A stretch of DNA of 64,000 nt from Mycocentrospora acerina. Taxonomy: Eukaryota > Ascomycota > Dothideomycetes > Pleosporales. Below are positions 9,575 to 21,240 of the stretch, in pieces; position 1 is the stretch's first letter; every line of letters begins with the position of its first letter. The stretch is taken from contig JAKUHH010000049.1 of the NCBI GenBank assembly GCA_022701365.1, forward strand, positions 248,807-312,806, read 5' to 3'. The notes below the pieces were generated by a model. That model saw only the letters and a program-made list of their open reading frames with translations, was not told the DNA's origin and did no database searches. The translations under genes were made by a program, and so were the position numbers.

Positions 9575-10325
9575 GTTTGGTACCGAGGACGAATTAAAAG
9601 GCAAACGCAAACTGTGCAGTCTGCCCGCCAACCTATTTTCTGATTTGAAACGAAATGGATTGCGTGGTGCGAAACGCAGCGACAAACTCTCTTTAAGTGT
9701 TGAGCGGGGCGCGACGTGTCTATCGATAAAAGAAGGAGCTTGGAATGTATGGAAGGCGGTGAGCAAGGGGAGAAGGACACAATACTGTGCAGCAAGTTGC
9801 CGCAGGGCCTTAAAGGGACCAAGTTAAGATTGCATAGCTATTTGCAGTCAGGGGACTGACGTTGCAAATTCCGTATGCTTGGGGAGGCTGGCGGGTGGCA
9901 GGAACTCAGATTTATGAGGCTGGTTGCCAGCCCCGCCATTATTCTCTTCACCGCAAGACGACCAACACATCGCTTATCATGCCCGCTTCCCTCGCGCGCG
10001 CGACGAATGGCCAGGCGCGGAACAGCTGGCAGTTTTGACAAATGCACTTCGTGTCCCTCACCGTTTCGTCCAAAATGCCAACAGAAATAGCGCCATAGTC
10101 GTGTTACGCCAGCAAAGAGCCGCTGACTGTCACTTCAAGCACGATCGATCCAACGACGAGGCAGCAGACTACCAAGATGCACGCTAGGTCTATGCTTCCC
10201 GTGTCATGTGCATGCACTTGCATACACTTGCGCAAGTAGGATTTGTTTTGAAACACTCAAAATGATGGCTGCGTCGACGAACGCTATGATCACAACTCGC
10301 GCCATACGAATTGACCTCAATCTGT
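9575..10325. other. Promoter region of coiled-coil gene
   Basis: No gene supported. Overlapping frames here (9838-10260) have no conserved features. Confidence 0.55.
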
Positions 10326-10829
10326 CTAAGAAGACTTGATCAGATGCGCGTTCTCGGATGTTCCCCAACGCTCTGTACCGTCTTCTGGCAGTACGACCCA
10401 TGGTGCTTTTTCTCTAAGGTAGACGTGTTTGCTGACCTTCGGTCGTTCGCCTCGTATACTCTCCAAGTCAACCGAGCCCATTGTCACCCCCAAATGATCA
10501 GCGTGAAATGAGTAGCTCATCGTGATGGGAGTACCGCAGCTGCTACAAAACGTGCGTTCGGCCACATCAGATAGTTTGAGGGGTTTAAGGGTAGAAGATG
10601 AGGTAAACTTGAATGCCATCTTGGATACATTGATGAATGGAAGGCATCCTGAACCAGAAACGTGTTGACAGGTGCGGCAATGGCACATGATGATGTTCGA
10701 TGGGCGATCGTAGGATGTATACTGAATAGCGCCGCATCGACAGCCACCCGTGAAGGCTGCTTCATGCTCGGTGACTTCGGGGATGTATCTCGAGCCATTA
10801 GCAGCTGGAAAGACTGTCAGCAAGCGCAT
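10326..10829 (-). CDS. GFA/CENP-V zinc domain protein (possibly 3' half of a fusion)
   Basis: A 167-codon frame with the GFA fold (glutathione-dependent formaldehyde-activating enzyme-like, Mss4-like). The zinc ligands are visible as GGCRCGAIQY, then CHCRTCQHVSGSG, then CSSCGTPITMSY, in family order and spacing. Members are small zinc proteins proposed to bind glutathione adducts; the actual substrate is unknown. The start is doubtful. The frame overlaps the upstream same-strand methyltransferase by 13 bases, and its first 9 residues read through a good 3' splice site (TTTCCAG, ending at 10805). A 53-nt intron 10857-10805, or a 44-nt one ending at 10814, joins it in frame to the methyltransferase, giving one protein of 437 (or 440) residues. 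Confidence 0.8.
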   Translation of the reverse strand: MRLLTVFPAANGSRYIPEVTEHEAAFTGGCRCGAIQYTSYDRPSNIIMCHCRTCQHVSGSGCLPFINVSKMAFKFTSSSTLKPLKLSDVAERTFCSSCGTPITMSYSFHADHLGVTMGSVDLESIRGERPKVSKHVYLREKAPWVVLPEDGTERWGTSENAHLIKSS

Positions 10830-11692
10830 ACAATAGTCAGCAGCAATTTTATCTCACGTCTTCGAGCAACTGCCAGGAAAACGGCATCCACCTCTTCTAC
10901 TTTCCCGTCAATCGCCAGCTTCTCCCATTCTTCCTTGTATATTCCTTGCGCCTTTTTTCGGATGTCGTTACTCGCAAATGTCCTTGCGACATCTTTCACG
11001 ATAACATTCTCAACGAAGAAATCATCCCACTGTTCCATGTCGTAGAGCCGCCTATTATATCCAGCTTGATTATCCACAGTGACCACCTTGTCTACTTCTA
11101 GACCGGCACTCTCCAGCATATCCTTGAGAGTTGACTCTGATCTGCTCCACTCGCGGTTGTAGGGAATAGCGAGATCCAAACGCCGAGCGACTCGCTCGAG
11201 TACCATGCCCGAGACCAGATTTCTCGGGTGTGTTGCGTCCATCGCAATGACACCTCCTGGTTTGAGATATCCTACCCAGTGCTCGATCGCAGCCTTTGGG
11301 TCCGGAAAGAGAACTAGGGCAGAGGCCAAAGTGATGATATCGAATGTCCTTCCCTTCAATTCCTCGGTCTCTTCCAAATGCAGAATGTCTCCTTTTATAA
11401 AATCGACATTTACATTCTTATCAGCGCCCTGTTTTTTCTTGTAGCCGGCTACGGCAAGCATGCTTGGAGTAATGTCAATACCAATGACATGACCTGTTGG
11501 GCCTACGGCTTCTGCTTCGAGAAATGTCAACAGTCCGGTTCCGCATGCTAGATCTAGTATTTGCTGTCCTGGTTCAATATCGATATAGGATATGAAACGT
11601 TGGGTGAAACTGCCATGCCAAGTGTCATCATAAGTCCACGATTTTGTTTCGTAGAATTTGACAGCGTCTTCCGCTTGACGTGGGGTAGACAT
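10817..11692 (-). CDS. Class I SAM-dependent methyltransferase (UbiE-like)
   Basis: Frame from the ATG at 11692. Motif I is ILDLACGTGLLTFLEAEAVG, followed by VIGIDITPSMLAVA (motif post-I), FIKGDILHLE, FDIITLASALVLFPDP and LKPGGVIAMDATHP. These match methyltransferases of the UbiE/Coq5 or Methyltransf_25 type. The C-terminal half (YNREWSRSESTLKDMLESAG onward) is typical of fungal small-molecule methyltransferases; substrate unknown. As a separate gene it ends RREIKLLLTIVCAC, an unconvincing tail produced by reading into a likely intron. A donor (GTGAGA, first base 10857) lies just after AVARR, and splicing leads into the GFA domain in frame. I therefore prefer a single gene 11692-10326 with two exons. 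Confidence 0.82.
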   Translation of the reverse strand: MSTPRQAEDAVKFYETKSWTYDDTWHGSFTQRFISYIDIEPGQQILDLACGTGLLTFLEAEAVGPTGHVIGIDITPSMLAVAGYKKKQGADKNVNVDFIKGDILHLEETEELKGRTFDIITLASALVLFPDPKAAIEHWVGYLKPGGVIAMDATHPRNLVSGMVLERVARRLDLAIPYNREWSRSESTLKDMLESAGLEVDKVVTVDNQAGYNRRLYDMEQWDDFFVENVIVKDVARTFASNDIRKKAQGIYKEEWEKLAIDGKVEEVDAVFLAVARRREIKLLLTIVCAC

Positions 11693-12899
11693 TTTGATGG
11701 ATGGAATAAGAATGAGAATGAACTTCGATATATTAATACAGGCTAATGAGCGCTTCTAGCATATACTTGGGAAGTGTTCTCGAAGAAACTATTTGCAACT
11801 CACTACGTCTGACGCCCCAGCCTAAACTTCGACGGAGACTATGGTAGGGCGGACTAACTACAACTTGCTCGGTTTTGTTAACCTGTTTCGTCAATGGGGG
11901 TGTGAGGGGTGTCGAAGGCAATTAGCATGGGCGATCGCGCTAGTGGCTGACTGATCTCGACCTCTCTGTTCATTTCTCTGTCCTCGAGCCCCGCTGGATG
12001 TGTTTTTGGCCAAACATCTCACTCGAAGAGATCTTGAATTCAACAATTTATTCTTCATCTGCTTGAAGTGGAGTTGACACCACTATTACTCGCAAAAGTA
12101 CGAGGAGCGCAGGATCCCCACGAGTGAGCATATCATCTTGAACAATTTTCAATGGCCTGCTAGCAATGCAAGCCGCTTTGATGTTCCTCACGCGTTAGGA
12201 TGCGGTGGAGGGGTCAGGACGTGGCCCTCCACTGGTTCGCATGTGGATTACGCTTTCCGCATTCGACGCAGCCCAACGCGTTCGCACTGACCACGACAGG
12301 CGTCTTGCTTGTCTACACTTCAGAAACTGTATTTCACCGTGTATTTGAGCAGCGATGAAAGTGGTAGATCAAGAGGCCGCCTGCTGGTAAAGCTGGGATG
12401 CTGATTGGCTGCATATCACATGACTGCCAAGAGAAACTAATGGAACGACGAGCGCTGCGCGTAAGACTGCTTTGGACGTCTCGCCAACACTCCCCCATCC
12501 CCGATATCTCCAAACCGCGCGCCGACATCGACTCCGAACGCAACACGGTGTCCACGACGCGTGTAACAACCCTTCTCGCTCTCTGCGCGATCCGCGCCCG
12601 TCCATCTCGCCCCTGCGAATTTGCAGCCTCCTCAGCCGTGCAGGCAACCTGCGACAACGCGAAAGGCGCTCCCCGGCGGAGTTCTCATCGACTTCATTCA
12701 CCGCGAAGCCTTCACTACCACCACGCTGCACGATAATGCCATAGCAGCCTGCTGTGCGCGATCTCCTGCTATCCGCGACTGTCTTTCCCTCATAATTGCG
12801 CGTGTCTTCATCACATTCACTCCGCGACGGTAGTGCTTTTGCCTGGCTACATCAGCTCTTGTTCGCGCAACACAGCCAGCTCACTCGACTACAATCACC
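11693..12899. other. Divergent promoter and long leader of SNF2 gene
   Basis: No conserved protein seen. Several overlapping frames on both strands (12334-12833) reflect GC-rich leader sequence. Short upstream ATGs exist in the last 450 bases before the SNF2 ATG. Confidence 0.55.
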
Positions 12900-15800
12900 A
12901 TGACATCAATGCAGGCCAACCCCGAAATGGCGGGCCAAGGGCAGCTGCCGGGAAATCTCACCCGGGAGCGTGTCGGACAAATCTTTCAGGTATGTCTGCC
13001 TTTGTAAACACGCGCTATTGCGCTCGTGCAGATCAGCATGACTGACTTCCTCAGCAATACACGGCGATGAAGGCGCAGGGTGTCCCCGAGAACAACCCTG
13101 ACCTAATCAAGCTGCGCAATACTCTTGCGATGGTCCAGAAGCAGAACCAGTATATGCAGAAACAACGTGCTATGCTCCAGCAGCAGCAGCAACAACAGCA
13201 ACAGATGATGCAGCAACATCAGCGGCAACAGAGCTTGCCGGACCAGCAAGCAGTACAGCAGAATGGTGCCGTCATGGGCTTGTCAAACGGGGCTGCAACA
13301 AGTGATGGCAACATCACAACGCCTGCGCTAGCTTCAAGCGGCCCATCTGCTAATGCACAGACTGTAACGACAGGTGGACAGGCGCTCTCTGGGGATAACC
13401 AAACCCCTGCGTCAGCTACCAGCAATGTCAAGGTCTTGAACGACAAACAGATGCAGATCTTCCGAGCGCAGATTGGTGCTTTCAAGCAGCTATCCAAGGG
13501 ACTTCCGTTACCCGCTCCCATCCAGCAGCAAATCTACGGCCATCACCAGAAGAAGGCGCAGGATGCTGCAGAGGCTGTTGTTGCGGCCTCGCAAGTCATC
13601 GACAATGCCACGCGCGCAGCGAGCGCCACGAGCGTGAATGCCAGTGCAGTCCAAGAAAACAGAAGTCTACCCCGCCTTCCAGACACATTCGCCGAGCCCT
13701 GGAACAGCGAAGCCTTCCGCGATGTCAACTATATTTCCCACGCACAGCGAAAGAACAGGCCATATCTTGCAACAATAATGCCACAGGGCGTGGACATGCA
13801 TGGAGTGCAACAAAGCATGCAGGAGCTCCGCAAGGAGCGCGAGATCATCTTGTACAACCGCCTCACAGCGAGGAAGGCTGAGCTTGAGAACCTCAATGCG
13901 AATGTTGGCTCTTGGGACACAAGCAAAACCGACACGCCTGAAGACGACGGAAAGGTCAAATTAGCATTGATCATCGAGCAGAAAAAGTTGAATCTCCTCG
14001 AAAAGCAGCGGAAGTTGCGACGAGAGATTGCGCAACAGATGATTCACGCCGACAACCTCGCCATGACCGCCAACCGGACAATCTACCGACGCCTTAAGAA
14101 GCAGTCGATGCGTGAAGCTCGCCTCACTGAGAAGCTCGAGAAGCAACAGCGCGATGCTCGCGAGACCAAGGAGAAGAAAAAGTATCACGAGTTCATCGAC
14201 GCTATCCGAAAGCACCGAACCGAGTTGAATGAAGCTGGTATGGCACAGCGACAACGTCTGCAAAAGCTGGGTCGCACTATGATCACCACACATCAGAATA
14301 TCGAAAAGGAAGAGCAGAAGCGTGTCGAGCGCACTGCCAAGCAGCGTCTGCAGGCTTTGAAGGCCAACGACGAGGAGACGTACCTCAAACTTTTGGGCCA
14401 AGCGAAGGATACACGTATCACTCACTTGCTCAAGCAGACCAACGGTTTCTTGAAGCAGCTTGCCGACTCCGTCAAAGCACAGCAGCGAAACCACTCCAAT
14501 CGATACGAACTCAACAATGCCGAGGAGGAGCCCAGCGAAGACTCCGACGAAGGCGCGTCAGATGATGAAGACCGACCAGGCAAGAAACGCACCGACTACT
14601 ACGAGATTGCTCATCGTATCAAGGAGGAGGTCACGCAACAGGCTTCGAACCTGGTGGGTGGCACGCTGAAAGAATACCAGCTGAAGGGTCTGCAGTGGAT
14701 GATATCCCTGTACAACAACAACCTCAACGGTATTCTTGCCGACGAAATGGGTCTTGGCAAAACAATTCAGACCATTAGTTTGATCACATACCTCATTGAG
14801 AAGAAGCGACAACCCGGTCCGTTTTTGGTTATCGTCCCGCTGAGTACGCTTACCAACTGGAATAACGAGTTCGACAAGTGGGCGCCCAGCGTCACGAAAA
14901 TCGTTTACAAGGGACCACCAAACGCCCGTAAACAGTACCAGCAGCAGATTCGCTGGGGCCAGTTCCAGGTCTTACTTACTACATACGAGTTCATCATCAA
15001 GGATAGACCAGTCTTGAGCAAGATCAAGTGGGTTCATATGATTGTCGACGAAGGTCACCGTATGAAGAACGCAAACTCGAAACTCAGCAGTACAATCACA
15101 CAGTACTACTCGACACGATTCCGTCTCATTCTCACCGGAACACCGCTTCAGAACAATTTGACCGAGTTGTGGGCCATGCTGAACTTTGTGCTCCCAACCA
15201 TCTTCAAGTCTGCAACGTCTTTCGATGAATGGTTCAACACTCCATTTGCAAACACGGGTACTCAAGACAAGATGGAGCTTACCGAAGAAGAGCAGCTGCT
15301 TGTTATTCGTCGACTTCATAAGGTCCTCAGGCCCTTCCTCTTGCGCCGTCTGAAGAAGGATGTCGAAAAGGATCTTCCTGACAAGACAGAACGTGTCATC
15401 AAGTGCAACTTTTCTACTTTGCAGGCCAAGTTGTACAAGCAGCTCGTCACTCACAACAGGCTCATGGTCAGCGATGGCAAGGGCGGCAAGACTGGAATGC
15501 GAGGTTTGAGCAACATGCTTATGCAGCTGCGAAAGCTTTGCAACCATCCTTTCGTGTTTGATGAGGTCGAGGATGTGATGAATCCGGGCAAAGGCACTAA
15601 CGATCTTCTGTGGCGTGCCTCGGGCAAGTTTGAGTTGCTCGACAGGATATTGCCAAAGTTCCACAAGACCGGTCATCGTGTGCTCATGTTCTTCCAAATG
15701 ACACAGATCATGAACATCATGGAGGATTACTTGCGTCTGCGAGGCCTGATGTACATGCGTCTAGACGGTGCTACTAAGGCAGACGATCGTTCAGATTTGC

Positions 15801-17188
15801 TCCAGAAGTTCAACGCCCCGGATTCACCTTACTTCTGTTTCTTATTGTCTACTCGTGCGGGTGGTCTTGGTCTCAATTTGCAGACTGCCGACACGGTCAT
15901 TATTTATGACTCGGATTGGAATCCTCACCAGGATTTGCAGGCCCAGGATCGTGCCCATCGTATCGGACAGAAGAACGAAGTGCGCATTCTCCGTCTCATC
16001 ACCTCGAACTCGGTTGAGGAAAAGATTCTCGAGCGAGCCAACTACAAGCTAGACATGGATGGCAAGGTCATTCAAGCTGGTAAGTTTGACAATAAGTCTA
16101 CAAATGAGGAGCGAGATGCCATGCTTCGAGTCATGTTGGAGTCTGCCGAAGCTGCCGAAAATCTTGAGCAAGAAGAGATGGACGATGACGATTTGAACAT
16201 GATTATGATGCGCAATGAGGATGAATTCAAGCTCTTCCAGGAGATGGACCGCGAGCGTCTTGCCAACGATCCATACGGCCCTGGCAAACCATTGCAGCGC
16301 TTGATCGGCGAGAGTGAACTACCAGATATCTACCTGAATGAAGATGTACCTGTTGTCGAAGAGAAGGAAGACACACCTGTCGGCCGAGGTGCCCGTGAGC
16401 GCACGCGCGTCAAGTATGATGACGGTCTTACAGAAGAGCAATGGTTGGAGGCCGTGGACAACGACGAAGATACGATCGAAGCAGCCATTGCGCGTAAGGA
16501 GGCAAAGGTCGAGAAGCGTGGCCGTAACAAAGCTTCTAGGATAGGCGTCGATGAGGTCGGCACTTCGCCAGCCCCCTCACGAGAGAGTTCGGAAGAACCT
16601 GTACCGAAGAGGCGTGGTCGAAAACCCAAGGCTGAGAAGCGAAAGGCTGACGAGGCCTCCCTCGACGGGGATGTTGCGCCACGGAAACGCGGTCGCCCTG
16701 GTCCATCGAAGGATGCACTCAGCCCTGACCAGCGCGCCTCACTTCAAAAGATTGTCAATGTTGTCTACGAAGCACTCAACGACCTAGAAGAAGAATCGCT
16801 CACAGATCCGGATATACCCAACCGCGGCATCATTGATCCTTTCATCGAGCTGCCCGACAAGTGGGACTACCCAGACTATTACCAGCTGATCAAAAACCCC
16901 ATCTGCATGAATCAGATCAAGAAGAAGATCAACAAGAAGGAGTACACATCGCTCAAGCAGTTCCGACAAGATATTGGCCTGCTGTGCAACAATTGTCGCA
17001 CATATAACGAGGACACGAGTCTGCTGTTCCAGGACGCCAACCTGATTGAGAGTACAGCTGTAGATAAGTTGAGGGAAGCGACATTGGAGGCCCCTGAGTG
17101 GATGGACTTTGACGATGCGGGCAGCGTAAATGGCGGGTTCAGCACCGCGGTTACGAGTGCAGTTGGGACGCCGAGGGCAGGCATTTGA
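12900..17188 (+). CDS. SNF2: SNF2/STH1-type chromatin remodelling ATPase with bromodomain
   Basis: Two exons (12900-12989 and 13055-17188), 1407 residues. Domains in order: Gln-rich stretch (about 65-95); QLQ-type helix MQIFRAQIGAFKQLSKGLPL (about 160-190); basic coiled HSA region (about 330-430); SNF2 ATPase with Walker A DEMGLGKT (about 593) and DEGH (about 695); helicase C with STRAGGLGLNLQTADTVI; SnAC-like acidic segment; AT-hook-like GRKPK and RKRGRPG; C-terminal bromodomain (about 1270-1375) with DYYQLIKNPI. This is the catalytic subunit of a SWI/SNF or RSC complex; the sequence alone does not tell which paralogue. All ATPase motifs are intact. The first exon is chosen because MTSMQANPEMAGQ precedes a perfect GTATGT donor. 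Confidence 0.95.
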
Positions 17189-17723
17189 AGGGTGAGTTTG
17201 AGCCACTCATTTGATTGTTTTTGTGGAGCAGTTTTCTAACCCTTTCTTTCGTAGACATTACAAGTCGGTATATTCTGACAGTATTTACCTTTTTTAAGAT
17301 TGATGGGCAGAGATTACTCGTTCTCATACTGCAGGTTGTACTTTTTTTTGTTACACCTTGGCAGCTGTATAATTGCAAGCAAGAAAGATTGGAGAGGCTG
17401 GAAATCAAAGAGTATGCATTTTCTTGCGCGCGGGTCCAATTTTTTTATTTTCTCTCTTTCCCTCTGACACATCGTTGAGCGCGGGTACAGGCGCTTTTAA
17501 GGGGGACTTTGCTTCACCAAAGGGGATATGAATTGATGTGAATCTGATATTCACGGGTTCTTTGAAAGCATGTACAGAGTGCTGCCTGTATTGCATGGCT
17601 AGGTAGTAGGGTACTGATTGAAATGGGATGTATTAGCAATTCTGCGTTGTGCGCGTCTTTTGTGCAAGCTGTGCCTATGTTATTTCACTCCTGCCTGTCT
17701 GACTGCTACTGCTACTGCTGCTG
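17189..17723. other. 3' UTRs between SNF2 and HIS6
   Basis: Convergent 3' ends. It contains the probable 3' UTR intron listed next and a CTG/CTA trinucleotide run (about 17702-17730) that begins at the HIS6 stop. Confidence 0.6.
17192..17254 (+). other. Probable intron in SNF2 3' UTR
   Basis: GTGAGT donor three bases after the stop codon, TTCTAAC branch site and CTTTCTTTCGTAG acceptor, 63 nt. All three signals are strong. The exon junction would lie too close to the stop to trigger classical nonsense-mediated decay. Confidence 0.5.
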
Positions 17724-18616
17724 CTACTGCTCTCCGTTCCACCTGACACAATCTTTGAACTTGACTCCCGAGCCGCCGAAAATATCCAGAGCACTTCCAA
17801 TCGTCAGGTCGACTTTGCCGCCGCTCAGCTCCTTGACGAGCTCAAGATCAGCGAGCGAACGACCCCCACCAGCGTAGGTGACGGGGATGCTGCACCATTT
17901 TGCGAGGGCGACGACAAGCTCATGGTCAATGCCGCGCTGGAGACCTTCAACGTCGGCGGCATGGATGAGAAACTCGGAGCAGTGGGGTTCGAGCAGGGAT
18001 ATTGACTCTGTGGGCGGATGTGTAAGAAAGATTTGTTATCAACTGGGTACGAGGGGACAGCTTACCCTGATTAAGCTCAAAACCTGTGATTGTCTGCCAT
18101 TTGTTTGTTGCAACGAACCATTTTTCGTCTTTGCGGCGGCACGAGAGGTCAATTACGAGGCTCGACTTGTCGTTGTCCAGCGCGGCGAGGACGGCTTGGA
18201 GGTGTTCCATGGAGAACTTGGAGGAGGGAAATAGGTACGATGTTATGATTACCTACTGCGTGGTCAATTAGTCTTGCGTCTTATTTCTTCAAGCTAACAT
18301 GTATGGCATTCACCTTGTCTGCTCCCCGCTCAATCCACTCGCGCGCATTCTTTTCATTAATGCCGCCGCCGACCTGCATGCCACCCTTCCAAGCTTCGAG
18401 GGCGGTTTGTGCAGCTTCATCATTTCCTGGGCCTAGCATTATGACATGAGCGCCTGTGAGGTTGTGTTCCTTGTAGAGGGCGGCATAGTAGGCGGAGGGG
18501 TGCTCAGAAGTGAAGTTTGTCTGGAGGATGTCTGGTGTGGTTGTGTTGAGGGTGCCGCCGACAATTTGCTTAACACTACCGGCGTGCAGGTCGATACAGG
18601 GGCGGAAGCGCGTCAT
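17724..18616 (-). CDS. HIS6: HisA-type ProFAR isomerase (histidine biosynthesis)
   Basis: Phosphoribosylformimino-5-aminoimidazole carboxamide ribotide isomerase, the fourth enzyme of histidine synthesis, cytosolic. Exons: 18616-18314, 18252-18066 and 18007-17724, 257 residues. TIM-barrel landmarks: RPCIDLHAGSVKQIVGG with the first catalytic Asp; HVIMLGPGN; GGMQVGGGIN (phosphate loop); ADK|VIITSYLF across intron 1; LVIDLSCRR with the second catalytic Asp; NKWQTITGFELN; and YAGGGRSLADLELV with a final phosphate loop. Length fits eukaryotic HIS6. Intron 1 must use the second of two adjacent AGs, because the first would give an immediate stop. No TGACTC-type CpcA/Gcn4 site is visible in the 171-bp upstream region. 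Confidence 0.95.
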
Positions 18617-18787
18617 CTTGTGTCCGTTTTGGAGGGCGAGACGAGGGATTGTGAGCTACTTGATCGATTAATTGCGGGGGAGGAGACGGAGGTCCGTAAT
18701 AGCTTGGCGGAGATGCTAGCGCGTGAATTTTGGATTTGGATGCGAACTTTTGGTCTTGCGCCTTGCATTCATAACCAGAACACGACA
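18617..18787. promoter_or_regulatory. Short bidirectional promoter HIS6/FAF1
   Basis: Only 171 bases separate the two ATGs of these divergent genes, so core promoters and leaders must overlap or be very short. No recognised activator site seen. Confidence 0.55.
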
Positions 18788-19684
18788 ATGGCACCCGCAC
18801 TCGGAAAACGGAAACGTGTATCGCGCGCAGAGCTTGAGAAAGCCTCGCGATCGTCGCCACCAGTATCAGACTCGAACGACTCTGGCGGAGAAGACCTCCA
18901 AGCAATATTCCGGCGGGCGTTTGAGGCAAAGTTCAAGCCTCTGCCTGTTGAGCCCAAGAAGCAAAAGATTGAGGAGGCAGTGGTAGAGGAAGAGGAGGAT
19001 GATGACGAAGAAGAGTCAGACTGGTCAGGCATCAGCGAGGACGAAACGGCCAAAGTCGAGGTTGTCGAGTACACGGGCTCGCGACGTGAACGAGACGAGA
19101 CATCAAAGGCCGAATTGAGGGCTTTTATGTCGTCAAAACCGCCCACCTCATCAGCAGCAGCAACAACAATATCTGCGATAAGACTTACGAACAAGAAAAA
19201 AGACGACGACGAAGTAAACGACTCGACGAACCTCAAAAACGATATGGCTCTCCAGAAACTCCTACGCGAGTCGCATCTCCTCTCTGCCTCTTCATCAGGC
19301 AACTCCACACCCACTCTCAGCGCGACCGGTATTGCGCGCCACAAGTCCGCCGACCTCCACCTCCAGTCCCTCGGCGCCAAGTCGTCCGTCTTTACGCAAA
19401 AGAAGATGCCTATGGCGCAGCGAAAGCATATGATCCAGAAAGCGAGAACTACCGAGGAAAAGAGGAGATCAGATGCCAAGGAAGCGGGTATTGTGCTGGA
19501 AGTAGGGAAGAAGCTTGGGAAGAAGGACATGGACAGAAAGAGGGAAAGGGGTGTGGGAGGCCCGAGTATCGGCAAGTTTAGAGGCGGCACGCTGAGCCTG
19601 AGTAAGAATGATGTGAGGAGTCTCACGGGAGGGAGCGGGCCGAAAGGAAAGGGCAAAGGCAAAGGAATGAAGGGGAAGCGATGA
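18788..19684 (+). CDS. FAF1: FAF1-family ribosome biogenesis protein
   Basis: Intronless from the ATG at 18788, 298 residues. The frame is open 114 codons further upstream, but that part overlaps HIS6 on the other strand and is not protein-like. Features: basic N-terminus MAPALGKRKRVSRAELEK; Glu/Asp-rich stretch (about 65-90); DMALQKLLRESHLL block; RHKSADLHLQSLG; a Lys/Arg-rich C-terminal half with PSIGKFRGGTLSLSKNDV; and a GKGKGKGMKGKR tail. This is the pattern of Faf1/DUF4602 proteins, nucleolar factors for 18S rRNA maturation and 40S assembly in yeast. Nucleolar location is inferred from the basic tails. Confidence 0.82.
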   Translation: MAPALGKRKRVSRAELEKASRSSPPVSDSNDSGGEDLQAIFRRAFEAKFKPLPVEPKKQKIEEAVVEEEEDDDEEESDWSGISEDETAKVEVVEYTGSRRERDETSKAELRAFMSSKPPTSSAAATTISAIRLTNKKKDDDEVNDSTNLKNDMALQKLLRESHLLSASSSGNSTPTLSATGIARHKSADLHLQSLGAKSSVFTQKKMPMAQRKHMIQKARTTEEKRRSDAKEAGIVLEVGKKLGKKDMDRKRERGVGGPSIGKFRGGTLSLSKNDVRSLTGGSGPKGKGKGKGMKGKR

Positions 19685-21240
19685 GCTGTGGGTGGTGTTG
19701 CGATGTCTACGTGACTTTCAAAACAGGACTACATTGGTGGTATACGCACTCCTTCCAGCTCAAACTTTCGATAATCATGGCGTGTCGAGTGAGCTTGACC
19801 ACATAAGGAGATGGTTGTTTCTTCCTCAAGCAAAAGGGCGGCTTCAACGGTTGAGATTGCCTTTCTCCAGTCTTTGACATGGCACATTTACGAGAGCAAC
19901 ATCTAAGGAGTTACTCGATCTTGAAGTAGCATCGCCACGATTCGCATAGTCGGGGTATACACAGCCACGCCCTACTATACTAGGATAGCCTCTCACTAAT
20001 GCCCATCTTCATTCGGCTGGGTTATTATACTTCCCATGCTAAGGCGGCGAGTTGGGGGGTTTTCAAGACGTAGCTACTTTTATTTCTAGCTAGCCCATGA
20101 AGAGCGCAATCCATTCTGGTACTCTTTTCTTTTCTAACCCGATATCAATCCCCTTCAATGTCCCTTTCATCAAGCTCCTTGCCATTCTATTCGAGAGCCA
20201 GTTCCCTAAATCCCATTCACTTGTACGCTGCCCACCGGCCGAGCCCGCGACTCGCGGTCGGTCCAAAAAAAGTCCCAACTACGCAAGTAGCGTACTTTAT
20301 AGTCTAAATTTTTTTTCTTTCCACCCTAGTACACAAACCTACCTAACCCTACCTCGCAGGTAAAGTAAAACACATGACGACATGATTTTTTTTCTTCTGG
20401 ACGATTCAGTCTATTCGGAGTCAGCAAGCATAGCCCTGTTTTTCTAGAGACGCGCTTGTAAACAAAGTTCATGTTAGTCTCGTCATCAATGCCACACCCC
20501 TATCGATATGAATAGTCCACAACATACATAGTGTAGACACCATCATCCCAACCATCTAGATCCTCGACCACCAAAACACGAAACAAAGCCAGGAAAGAAA
20601 GCAGGAGAGGAAGAAGAAAAGCGTGTGCATAAACGACGCTCGGTCGATAAAAGGGAAAAAAATATTTAAATACACACGCGTATATTTTGTTAATTTTATC
20701 AAAGTCGCAGAATGATGGTAAAGGTGGTTAGCTAATATCGGTTTTCAAGAACGGTATTCTTCACCCTACATATTCATTACTACTGTGAATTGGGTCAACA
20801 GGCAAGTCGGGAAAAGTTGCCCTTTCTAAGGACCAACACCGCCAAGGACTTCCCCACGAGGAAAAGTTTCTCCAAATTAGTTTGCTACAATTCAAAATCG
20901 ATATAGATATTGAAGTAGAAGATGCGTAATTACCACTCTACTCTAGTGCTCGATCTAATAGTTTGCTTCATCAAGAAAAAAGATGCTGTCCAAAACCCAG
21001 GCTCGCGTATACGTGCCGAAACTCCTGTCCATAACATACATGCTAATCCAACTCCAATACTTGCCAAGATGCATCAAACCAAACCAACACCAGGTCGTGA
21101 GCTTGTGCAGACTGGGAGATACTTTTTGCCAAACGCCGTCGTATGTACATGATCCGTATGTTCGTATCTCGTTGACGGGGTTGACTGTTCCCAGGTTGTC
21201 CAAGGTCATTTTACATAGGGTTGTTTTGTTCAGAGCCCTC
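19685..21240. other. Convergent intergenic region, no gene seen
   Basis: About 1.55 kb between the FAF1 and sugar-transporter 3' ends. It has several T- and A-runs and AT-rich blocks (for example 20640-20700) but no conserved frame, tRNA or repeat array that I can support. Confidence 0.55.

Noticed and set aside
12334..12833. Overlapping frames of 70-120 codons on both strands before SNF2
   Set aside because: They overlap each other in several frames, are Arg/Ser/Pro-rich translations of GC-rich leader, and show no domain.
14972..15697. 241-codon minus-strand frame
   Set aside because: Lies entirely antisense to the conserved SNF2 ATPase domain; a codon-bias shadow.
18446..18787. N-terminal extension of FAF1 frame
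   Set aside because: Overlaps HIS6 exon 1 on the other strand and does not resemble a FAF1 N-terminus; the ATG at 18788 is normal.
18769..19662. 297-codon minus-strand frame
   Set aside because: Antisense to FAF1; its Phe/Ser/Leu-rich translation mirrors the Lys/Glu-rich FAF1 codons.
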